NCBI RefSeq assembly: GCF_017357245.1
Contig: NZ_CP071612.1
Coordinates: forward strand, 3,957,501-4,021,500
Direction of reading: 5' to 3'
DNA length: 64,000 bases
Source of the DNA: Rhizobium bangladeshense
GTDB taxonomy: Bacteria; Pseudomonadota; Alphaproteobacteria; Rhizobiales; Rhizobiaceae
This document shows positions 57,115 through 64,000 of this stretch, piece after piece. Position 1 is the first letter of the stretch. Each line of letters begins with the position of its first letter. The notes beneath the pieces were generated by a model, which searched no databases, had not been told where the DNA came from, and saw only the letters and a program-made list of their open reading frames with translations. The position numbers and the translations under genes were made by a program.

Positions 57115-58131
57115 ATGGCAGCGTCAAGCCGATCCGGCAGCAGCCAAACCGGCAGCGGCAAGAAATTCTGGTTGCTCGGTGGAGGCATCCTCCTGGTGAT
57201 CGCGCTTTATACCGGTGGCTGGTTCTATGCCGCGTCGGCGTTGAAGACGACGGTGCTGAAAGCAATCGCGCCACGGGACCAAGCTGGCGTCACCGGCGAA
57301 TGCGCCGATATCCAGTTCCGCGGCTATCCTTTCCGCATCGGTCTGTTCTGCTCCAAGGTCGATGTCGACGACAACGTGAACGGCGTCTCCGCCACCTTCG
57401 GCGCGTTGCGCTCGGCCGCCCAGGTCTATGCGCCCGGCAATATCGTATGGGAGCTCGATTCGCCGGCCGAAATCCGCACCACCAACGGCCTTGCGATCTC
57501 GGCTCAGTGGGCGAACCTTCAGTCAAGTCTTGCGACCAGGCTGCAGGGTATCGACCGCAGCTCAACCGTCATCGAGGGCCTTAAGGCGACGGCGGTCTCC
57601 TCGTTCACCGGCCAGACCATCAACCTTGATGCGGCCCGCACGGAAATTCACCTGCGCCAGAACGGCGCCGATCTCGACGGCGCGATCTCGGTGCAGGATG
57701 CGAAAACTGCGATCAAGGACTGGCCGCAGCTTTTCCCGAAACTGTCAGCCAGCGTGGATCTCACGATCGCCGGCAAGGCCGGTCTGATCGACGGCAGCGA
57801 CCCGCACGGCCTCAACGGTTCTGCCGGCGAACTGCGGCGTATCGTTGCCGACATCGGCGACGGCAAGGTGATGACGCTCACCGGTCCCTTTTCATTCGAT
57901 GAGCAGGGCTTTCTCTCGGGGAAATTCAAGCTTGAGATCGAACGCCTCGGCCCCTGGGGCGACAGCCTGAAACAGGCCTTTCCAGATATTGCATCGACCG
58001 TCAACACGGCGACGAAGCTCCTGCAGTCGCTTGCCGGCGGCAAGGACAAGGTCTCGGTCGATCTTGTCGTCGACCGCGGCAACGCCACCGTCAGCGGCTT
58101 CATTCCGCTCGGTCGGATTCCGCCGATCTAA
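57115..58131 (+). CDS. DUF2125 domain protein
   Basis: 338 residues, alphaproteobacterial family of unknown function. One N-terminal anchor (FWLLGGGILLVIALYTGGWF), then a beta-rich domain with ECADIQFRGYPFRIGLFCSK; resembles AsmA/DUF945-like envelope proteins in style. ATG 57115 with GGAG upstream. Its TAA overlaps the TAG of the convergent GNAT gene (CTAA). Confidence 0.92.
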   Translation: MAASSRSGSSQTGSGKKFWLLGGGILLVIALYTGGWFYAASALKTTVLKAIAPRDQAGVTGECADIQFRGYPFRIGLFCSKVDVDDNVNGVSATFGALRSAAQVYAPGNIVWELDSPAEIRTTNGLAISAQWANLQSSLATRLQGIDRSSTVIEGLKATAVSSFTGQTINLDAARTEIHLRQNGADLDGAISVQDAKTAIKDWPQLFPKLSASVDLTIAGKAGLIDGSDPHGLNGSAGELRRIVADIGDGKVMTLTGPFSFDEQGFLSGKFKLEIERLGPWGDSLKQAFPDIASTVNTATKLLQSLAGGKDKVSVDLVVDRGNATVSGFIPLGRIPPI

Positions 58132-58547
58132 CCGATCTGCTTGATGAAAAACACTGCCGGCACCGATTGCAGGCCGGGCAGCTCGATCGAGCCGGTTTCG
58201 ATAAACCCGTTGCGGCGATGCCAGTCCTGAGGCCGGCTCTCGTCGCATTCACTCGACGTCATCAGCAGGCTTGCGCCCTCGCCGCGCATCGCCTCCTCCC
58301 AGGCAAGAAACAAGGCGGTGCCGACGCCCGATCGGCGGTGGCCGGGCAGAATGCGGATCATTTCCATATAGGGAACCCTGCCCCAGAAGCGGGAGAAACG
58401 CAGGAAGCCGACGATCTCGCCGGCTTCCCTGGCGACGAGATATTCGCCGAGAGCCACGCATCGTGACACCCATGCCTTGCCTGTTCTGGCATCCTCGCGC
58501 ACCAGCCAAGCGATATCCGCCTCGCTCGCGCTCGCCACCGCCACCAT
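58128..58547 (-). CDS. GNAT family N-acetyltransferase
   Basis: 139 residues. Acetyl-CoA motif MIRILPGHRRSGVGTALFLAWEEAM and DWHRRNGFIETG. Substrate unknown. Eight bases after the tyrC stop, so probably last in the hisC-tyrC operon. Confidence 0.9.
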   Translation of the reverse strand: MVAVASASEADIAWLVREDARTGKAWVSRCVALGEYLVAREAGEIVGFLRFSRFWGRVPYMEMIRILPGHRRSGVGTALFLAWEEAMRGEGASLLMTSSECDESRPQDWHRRNGFIETGSIELPGLQSVPAVFFIKQIG

Positions 58548-58555
58548 CGCGGCAG

Positions 58556-59482
58556 CTACTTCTTATCAAGCGCGTGGGGGCGGCCGAAATCAGGCGCGTC
58601 GACATCCTGCCCCGCCTGGACGATCGAGCGACGGATAGCGCGCGTGCGGGTGAAGAGTTCGAAAATCTTGTCCCCCTCGCCCCAGCGGATCGCGCGCTGC
58701 AGATAGGCGAGATCTTCCGAAAAACGCGCCAGCATCTCAAGGATCGCATCTCGATTGTGCAGGCAGACGTCGCGCCACATCGTCGGGTCGGAAGCGGCCA
58801 GACGAGTGAAGTCGCGAAAGCCGGAAGCCGAATATTTGATGACCTCGGACTCCGTCACCGTCTCCAAATCGTCGGCGGTGCCGACGATGTTGTAGGCGAT
58901 GATATGCGGCAGGTGCGAAACGATCGCGAGCACCTTGTCGTGATGCTCCGCATCCATCTCGTCGACCTTCGAGCCAAGCGCTTCCCAGAAACTGCGCAGC
59001 CGCTTCAGCGCCGTCTCGTCGGTTCCCGAAACCGGCGTGAAGATGCACCAGCGGCCTTCGAAGAGGCCTGGAAAACCGGCGTCCGGGCCGGATTTTTCCG
59101 TGCCGGCCAGCGGATGGCCGGGGATGAAGTGCACGTTGTCAGGCATATGCGGCTGCATCTGCGCGATCACCGACGCTTTGGTAGAGCCGACATCGGTAAC
59201 GATCGCGCCACCCTTGAGATTGCCGGCGATTTCCTTCGCCACGCTTTCCGAAGCGCCGACCGGAACCGAAACGATGATGAGGTCGGCATCTCTCACGGCA
59301 TCGGCAGAAGAGGTCGTATAGCGGTCGCCGAGGCCGAGCTCTTCGGCACGTTGCAATGTCTCGACGCTGCGTGTCGCGACGACGATCTCTTTGGTAAGCC
59401 CGAGCCGCCGGATATCGTGAGCAAGCGAAGAGCCGATCAGGCCTATGCCAATCAGCGCGATGCGATCGAAATGCACGCTCAT
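58556..59482 (-). CDS. tyrC: Prephenate/arogenate dehydrogenase
   Basis: NAD-dependent step to tyrosine. 308 residues: Rossmann motif [32 protein letters not shown] and [12 protein letters not shown] are family signatures. It has no chorismate mutase or ACT domain. ATG 59482 overlaps the hisC stop as ATGA. Called TyrC by relatives active on arogenate; the true preference is not visible. Confidence 0.94.
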   Translation of the reverse strand: MSVHFDRIALIGIGLIGSSLAHDIRRLGLTKEIVVATRSVETLQRAEELGLGDRYTTSSADAVRDADLIIVSVPVGASESVAKEIAGNLKGGAIVTDVGSTKASVIAQMQPHMPDNVHFIPGHPLAGTEKSGPDAGFPGLFEGRWCIFTPVSGTDETALKRLRSFWEALGSKVDEMDAEHHDKVLAIVSHLPHIIAYNIVGTADDLETVTESEVIKYSASGFRDFTRLAASDPTMWRDVCLHNRDAILEMLARFSEDLAYLQRAIRWGEGDKIFELFTRTRAIRRSIVQAGQDVDAPDFGRPHALDKK

Positions 59483-60588
59483 GCCTGACGTCCCATGAAT
59501 TCCCCGAGCGCGGCGATGACGCCACGATTGGCTTCTTCGGGACCGACGCTCATGCGAAGCGCATTGGGGAAACCATAGCCGCGCACGGCGCGCAATATGT
59601 AGCCGCGGCTCGTAAGGAATTCGTCTGCATCGGACGCCCGCTTTCCATCGACCTCCGGGAAATGGATGAGGACGAAGTTGGCGACCGAAGGCGTCACTTT
59701 CAGCCCGATGGCTTCCAGCGCCTGGGTCAGCGTCTCGATCCATGTCTGATTGAAGGCGACGGCCTGCTGAACAAAGGCCTGGTCGCGAATGGCCGCGGCA
59801 CCGGCGGCGATGGCCGGCGCGTTGAGGTTGAACGGCGCGCGCACGCGGTTCACAGCATCGACGATCTCGCTCGGCGCATACATCCAGCCGACACGCAGCG
59901 CCGCGAGACCGTAAGCCTTCGAAAAGGTGCGGGTCATCACGACGTTTGAGTTGGAGGACACGACCTCGATGCCGGCTTCATAATCGTTGCGGCGCACATA
60001 TTCGGCGTAGGCGGCATCGAGCACGAGCACGACGTGTTTCGGCAGTCCGGCCTGCAGACGGCGGATTTCACTGACGGGAACATAAGTGCCTGTAGGGTTG
60101 CCGGGGTTGGCGACGAAGACGATCTTGGTTCTTTCCGTGACCGCGGCAAGGATCGCATCGACATCGACCGTATAATCCTTTTCTCTGACGACGACAGGCG
60201 TGGCGCCTGCGCCAAGGATCTGGATCTTGTAGACGAGAAAGCCATGCTCGGTGATGATGCCCTCGTCACCGGCGCCGAGATAGACATGGCAGAGAAGGCC
60301 GAGCAGTTCGTCGGAACCGTTGCCGCAGAGAATGTTTGCCGGATTGAGACCGTGCACGGCGGCGATTGCCTCGCGCAGTTCTATGGCCTGCCCGTCAGGA
60401 TAACGGCCCAGATTGTCGGCAGCCGCCCTGAAGGCTTCGATTGCCTTTGGGCTGGCGCCGAGCGGCGTTTCGTTGGATGAGAGCTTGTAGACGCGGGCGA
60501 CGCCCGGCGCATGTTCCTTGCCCGGCACATAGGCCGCGATATCGAGGATACCGGGACGCGGAACGGGCTTGCTCATCTCAACGCTCAT
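59479..60588 (-). CDS. hisC: Histidinol-phosphate aminotransferase
   Basis: PLP aminotransferase of 369 residues, histidine synthesis; in operons with tyrC it often also transaminates aromatic precursors. PLP Lys in [41 protein letters not shown] 60588 with AAGG nine bases upstream; ATG 60576 is possible. Confidence 0.95.
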   Translation of the reverse strand: MSVEMSKPVPRPGILDIAAYVPGKEHAPGVARVYKLSSNETPLGASPKAIEAFRAAADNLGRYPDGQAIELREAIAAVHGLNPANILCGNGSDELLGLLCHVYLGAGDEGIITEHGFLVYKIQILGAGATPVVVREKDYTVDVDAILAAVTERTKIVFVANPGNPTGTYVPVSEIRRLQAGLPKHVVLVLDAAYAEYVRRNDYEAGIEVVSSNSNVVMTRTFSKAYGLAALRVGWMYAPSEIVDAVNRVRAPFNLNAPAIAAGAAAIRDQAFVQQAVAFNQTWIETLTQALEAIGLKVTPSVANFVLIHFPEVDGKRASDADEFLTSRGYILRAVRGYGFPNALRMSVGPEEANRGVIAALGEFMGRQA

Positions 60589-60712
60589 GGGTTCGACCTT
60601 GGAATTGCCGTGAAATCCGGCTGAAAACACCAAAGTGGCATTAAAGCGGAATGTGATTGTTGTCGAGAGGCATGGGCGGCACCCAAGCGGCCGGAGAACG
60701 CCGGCCTGCTCT

Positions 60713-61453
60713 TCATCTGCTGCGCGTGGTCGGCACGCCGTGGGGTGCGAGAACCGGCACGAAGACGCGGCGGGAGGCGCGTGCGGCGACCGGCAGTCCC
60801 TGATAGAGCCGTTTCTGCGCCTCGACGATGATGACACCAGAAAAAGCCGGCCATAAGGTGCGGCCGACCCGCTCGAAGGCACGGCGAAGTCGAAGGATGG
60901 TCCTGAGTTTGGAGGGCGGAAAGAACAGCGCTTCGGCGGTCGCGCCTGGGGTGAAATTCGTTTCGCGCAGGAGATGCGTCAGCTGACCGCGGGAATAGGG
61001 CCGGCCCGAACCGAAAGGGGTGTGTTCCATGCGGGCCCAGACCCCCCGCCGGTTCGGCACCACGATAACAAGCCGTCCGCCCGGCGCCAGCACCCGCCAG
61101 AGCTCCTTCAGCGTCTCGCGCGGGCTTTCGGCGAATTCCAGCGAATGCACCATCAGCACCCGGTCGATCGAGGAATCCGGCAGCGGCAGTTCCTCGTCGA
61201 AAACAAGCGTCGTCGACGACAGTGAACCCATCGGCCAGTTCACCGCCCCCTGTCCGGCCGGCATGAAGGCGAAAGTGCGTTCGGTATCGGCCTGGAAGCG
61301 GTCAAGGAAGGGCACGGCATAACCAAGACCGACAAGACGCTCCTGCGGTAGCCTCACCCAGAGCGATGAGAGCGCCATGGCGATCGACTGCTCGGCAAGA
61401 CGCCCGAGGTCGGAGTGATAGAATTGACGTAGGTCGACGATATCGGCGTGCAT
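60713..61453 (-). CDS. Class I SAM-dependent methyltransferase (Methyltransf_11)
   Basis: 246 residues. [13 protein letters not shown] is motif [21 protein letters not shown] and [17 protein letters not shown] are typical of the group. Substrate unknown. It diverges from gloB with 88 bases between, a setting conserved in rhizobia. ATG 61453; upstream frame is not coding. Confidence 0.93.
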   Translation of the reverse strand: MHADIVDLRQFYHSDLGRLAEQSIAMALSSLWVRLPQERLVGLGYAVPFLDRFQADTERTFAFMPAGQGAVNWPMGSLSSTTLVFDEELPLPDSSIDRVLMVHSLEFAESPRETLKELWRVLAPGGRLVIVVPNRRGVWARMEHTPFGSGRPYSRGQLTHLLRETNFTPGATAEALFFPPSKLRTILRLRRAFERVGRTLWPAFSGVIIVEAQKRLYQGLPVAARASRRVFVPVLAPHGVPTTRSR

Positions 61454-61541
61454 TGCGACAAATGTTATCAGCGGGCGGTTGGACTTCAAGGCCGGACCCA
61501 CTACATTCCGCAAGAGTCGTGGGACAAGGGATTGTTTGAAG

Positions 61542-62312
61542 ATGAAACCTTTGGAATTAGACGTCTTTCTCTGCCGCACCGACAATTTCGGCGTGCTCGT
61601 GCACGATCCGGAGACGGGATTCACCGCAGCGATTGATGCGCCGGAGGAGGCGCCGATCCTGGAAGCGGCGACACGGCGTGGTTGGAAGATCAGCCACATC
61701 TTCAATACGCATCACCATACCGATCACGTCGCCGCAAACCTGGCGCTGAAGGAGCAGTTCGGCTGCGAGATCATCGGTCCGATCAACGAGGCCATCGCCA
61801 TTCCCGGTCTCGACCGTACAATGGCCGATGGTGACAGCTTCCTTTTCGGCGATCACGCGGTCAAGGTGATTGAGACCCCCGGTCACACCGCCGGTCACAT
61901 CTGCTATCACTTCGTCGACGATAAGCTGCTCTTTGCGGCCGACACCCTGTTTGCGCTCGGTTGCGGCCGCCTGTTCGAACGCCCGGCCGCCGACATGTGG
62001 CATTCGCTGCAGAAGCTTGCCGTGCTGCCGGACGAGACCGCTGTCTATTTCGGACACGAATATACATTATCCAACGCCCGCTTCGCACTGACTGTTGACC
62101 CCGACAATGAGCGCTTGAAGAGCCGCGCCGCCGAGATCGAGGGCTTGCGCGCAGAAGGCAAATTCACCATCCCGACGACGCTGGGGCTGGAAAAGGAAAC
62201 AAATCCGTTTCTGCGCGCTGCCGATCCGGCGATCCGCCGCAATCTGATCATGGAAGGCAAGACGAACGAAGAAGTCTTTGCCGAGATCCGCAGGCGCAAG
62301 GACCATTTTTAA
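61542..62312 (+). CDS. gloB: Hydroxyacylglutathione hydrolase (glyoxalase II)
   Basis: Second step of methylglyoxal detoxification, releasing D-lactate and glutathione. 256 residues. Metal site [37 protein letters not shown]; the C-terminal HAGH domain contains NPFLRA. ATG 61542. Its TAA shares a base with the cupin ATG. Confidence 0.96.
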   Translation: MKPLELDVFLCRTDNFGVLVHDPETGFTAAIDAPEEAPILEAATRRGWKISHIFNTHHHTDHVAANLALKEQFGCEIIGPINEAIAIPGLDRTMADGDSFLFGDHAVKVIETPGHTAGHICYHFVDDKLLFAADTLFALGCGRLFERPAADMWHSLQKLAVLPDETAVYFGHEYTLSNARFALTVDPDNERLKSRAAEIEGLRAEGKFTIPTTLGLEKETNPFLRAADPAIRRNLIMEGKTNEEVFAEIRRRKDHF

Positions 62313-62734
62313 TGTCGCCTGAGGAGATTATCCGCGAACTCGGCATGCAGCCGCATCCCGAAGGTGGTTGGTACGTGCAGACATTCCGCGACACCGCGGG
62401 TGGCGAGCGCGGCCATTCCACGGCCATCTATTATCTGCTGACAAAGGGACAGCGTTCGCACTGGCATCGCGTCCATGACGCGGTCGAGGTCTGGCATTAT
62501 TACACCGGTGCGCCGCTGGCGCTGCACCGGTCGCAGGACGGGGTGACAAGCGAGACCCTGACGCTCGGAACCAACCTTCCTGCCGGCGAGCGACCGCAGG
62601 CGATCATTCCCGCCAATTGGTGGCAATCGGCCGAGCCGCTTGGCGATTTTACCCTGGTCGGCTGCACGGTTTCGCCCGGTTTCGAATTTTCAAGCTTCGA
62701 GATGGCGCCGAAAGATTGGAAGCCTGGCGGCTGA
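62312..62734 (+). CDS. DUF985 cupin domain protein
   Basis: 140 residues: PHPEGGWYVQTFRD and HWHRVHDAVEVWHYYTG are the family signatures, one cupin barrel. Function unknown. Begins within the gloB stop (TAATG), so translation is coupled. Confidence 0.93.
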   Translation: MSPEEIIRELGMQPHPEGGWYVQTFRDTAGGERGHSTAIYYLLTKGQRSHWHRVHDAVEVWHYYTGAPLALHRSQDGVTSETLTLGTNLPAGERPQAIIPANWWQSAEPLGDFTLVGCTVSPGFEFSSFEMAPKDWKPGG

Positions 62735-62737
62735 GGC

Positions 62738-63628
62738 TCATTCCGCTGCCGCGGGCTGTGCCGGGCTTTTGCGGCGGAACATTTCCTGGGCAGCCAGCAC
62801 TGCCCCGCCGGTGACGAGCAGGCAGGCGAGAGCGATGCGCCAGCTCGGCTCGGCAAAGCCGAACAGCGTCAGGATAAGCGTTGAAAGCAACGGCGCCGCA
62901 TAACTTGCAGCACCGAGGATCTGGATATCCCCGTTCTTGACGCCATAGTCCCATGCGTAGAAGGCGGCCCCCACAGGCAGGAGCCCGAGCCCGACGATGG
63001 CGATCCATTCGAACATCGTTGCCGGCCAGACGGTCGCCTCCAGGGCGAGATGGCAGAAGAGCGACAGGACGGAAGTGACAAGGCAAAAGCCGGTAACGAC
63101 ATCAGTGGAAACGGCTTCGAAACGCCTGGTCAGCAGCGAATAGCCCGACCATGTGAAGGCGCAGAGGAAGGCCGCCCCATAGCCGACCGCATATGCGCCG
63201 TCGAAATCGATGCCGTTGCGGCTGACGATCAGGAAAGTGCCGCAAAGCCCGGCAAGCGCGCCAGCCACGTGATACCAGCGCAACCGTTCACCCGGCAGCA
63301 GCGCCGAGCCGACGACGATCAGCAGCGGCCAGAGATAGGCGATCAGTCCAGCCTCCACCGCCGGCGCGTTCCTGAGCGCGGTGAAATAGAGGAAATGGTA
63401 GCCGAACAGTCCGGCAATGCCCGTCAGCCAGACCCTGGCCGGCTGCTTCAGCAGCGCCAGCCGCGACGGGTTGTTGATGAGCACCAGGAGGCCGGGAATA
63501 CTGCCGATCGCAAAGCACAGGGCCGAAAGCTGGAATGGCGGCATCTTGCCCGAGGCAGCCGTAAACAGCGCCAGGAAAGACCACATCAGTATGGCCGTAA
63601 AGCCGATCGCAGTTGCACGAAGCTTCAC
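62738..63628 (-). CDS. DMT/EamA family transporter
   Basis: 296-residue inner-membrane protein with ten helices and two EamA repeats (IGFTAILMWSFLALFTAASG; WYHVAGALAGLCGTFLI). Possible amino-acid or metabolite exporter; RarD/YdcZ-like, substrate unknown. GTG 63628 with AGGGGG upstream is preferred; a GTG at 63667 is also in frame and would overlap the next gene. Confidence 0.9.
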   Translation of the reverse strand: MKLRATAIGFTAILMWSFLALFTAASGKMPPFQLSALCFAIGSIPGLLVLINNPSRLALLKQPARVWLTGIAGLFGYHFLYFTALRNAPAVEAGLIAYLWPLLIVVGSALLPGERLRWYHVAGALAGLCGTFLIVSRNGIDFDGAYAVGYGAAFLCAFTWSGYSLLTRRFEAVSTDVVTGFCLVTSVLSLFCHLALEATVWPATMFEWIAIVGLGLLPVGAAFYAWDYGVKNGDIQILGAASYAAPLLSTLILTLFGFAEPSWRIALACLLVTGGAVLAAQEMFRRKSPAQPAAAE

Positions 63629-63656
63629 TTGTCCCCCTTCGGAGGCCAAAGCTCCG

Positions 63657-64000
63657 TCAGCTGACACTGCCGTATTTGACGGCAGTGATCGTCACCATTC
63701 CATATTCGGTTGGAATGCGCACGTAAACTGGAGCGTATACATTTGCCGCGTCCGACTTGGCAAACCAGATTTCCATTCGGTCGCTCTTGCTGAGATAGTC
63801 GATATCCTTTCGGCCTTTCTTGTAGCCGGAACGCGGCACGAAGCGCACGCCGCAGACGATCGCCTTGCCCTTGAAGCCATCGGTCTTGAAATCCTCGTCA
63901 CCCTTCGGCGAGAGTACCAGATCCATGCGCGTCTCGCCGTCGAAGATTGGCAGCGTCTGCGAGCAGACCTTGGTATCCCCGGTGAAGACCAGGCCGGAGA
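63657..64000 (-). CDS. DUF3108 domain protein (5' end cut by window)
   Basis: Only the last 114 residues are present; the frame stays open to the window edge (SGLVFTGDTKVCSQTLPIF). DUF3108 proteins are exported and of unknown role. Ends IPTEYGMVTITAVKYGSVS, typical of the family. Upstream of the EamA gene on the same strand. Confidence 0.88.
   Translation of the reverse strand, partial: SGLVFTGDTKVCSQTLPIFDGETRMDLVLSPKGDEDFKTDGFKGKAIVCGVRFVPRSGYKKGRKDIDYLSKSDRMEIWFAKSDAANVYAPVYVRIPTEYGMVTITAVKYGSVS

Noticed and set aside
60689..60706. GGCCGG/CCGGCC hairpin after the methyltransferase gene, considered as a terminator
   Set aside because: Only six base pairs and no T-run on the minus strand.

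Overview
The window reads as an ordinary core chromosomal segment of a fast-growing rhizobium, most likely the Rhizobium leguminosarum/etli group. Supporting points: about 60% GC, dense short operons, alphaproteobacterial markers (CpdR, TIGR02302, DUF4167, DUF1178, DUF2125, a GAF-containing PtsP, a NDUFAF5-like methyltransferase), and gene neighbourhoods typical of Rhizobiales. I found about 62 protein genes (two cut by the window edges), one tRNA, several hairpin terminators, a few promoters or operators, and intergenic repeats. I saw no phage, insertion sequence, CRISPR array, toxin-antitoxin pair or defence island.

Layout. 1-12.5 kb: M23 peptidase facing clpB, a DUF4167 protein, then prmC-prfA-ptsP and lysC on the minus strand, and ubiG on the plus strand. 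12.5-20 kb: minus-strand group comF-grxC-nitrilase-DUF1178, a divergent methyltransferase, an orphan Flp pilin, and the run peptidyl-prolyl isomerase, argJ, GNAT, mutT. 20-31 kb: secA, a polysaccharide flippase with a FemAB-like acyltransferase, an acyl-CoA ligase, an aldo/keto reductase, a divergent tetR/MFS pair with a clear double operator, and tRNA-Leu(CAA). 31-41 kb: small hypotheticals, a CPA2 antiporter with a cyclic-nucleotide-binding tail, DedA-like and DsbB proteins, an HNH nuclease, alkA/gluQRS with overlapping start codons, a BrkB-type protein, an SDR, a cobalamin adenosyltransferase and a rhomboid protease. 41-48 kb: etfBA and a 3-hydroxybutyryl-CoA dehydrogenase, tlpA, argH, an LptM-like lipoprotein and lysA. 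48-58 kb: TIGR02302, cpdR, hpt, ftsE-ftsX, a YdcF protein, plsC, a ChaC-like protein and DUF2125. 58-64 kb: tyrC-hisC, a methyltransferase, gloB-cupin, an EamA transporter and a cut DUF3108 gene.

How genes work together. prmC modifies the release factor made by prfA. ptsP is the enzyme I of the nitrogen PTS. etfB and etfA form one flavoprotein that takes electrons from acyl-CoA dehydrogenases, next to hbd. ftsE and ftsX form one division complex. argJ and argH serve arginine, lysC and lysA serve lysine/diaminopimelate, and tyrC and hisC serve tyrosine/histidine. cpdR is expected to steer ClpXP during the cell cycle.

The most interesting items are regulatory or architectural rather than a new system: twin palindromes in the tetR/MFS gap, a LiuR-like site before etfB, CtrA-like half sites before cpdR and ftsE, a heat-shock-like promoter before clpB, an inverted pair of intergenic repeats around TIGR02302, a hairpin whose two arms carry the stop codons of two convergent genes, and the cNMP-domain antiporter. 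Many starts were reassigned from the longest reading frame using ribosome binding sites and family length; each such choice is stated in its entry.
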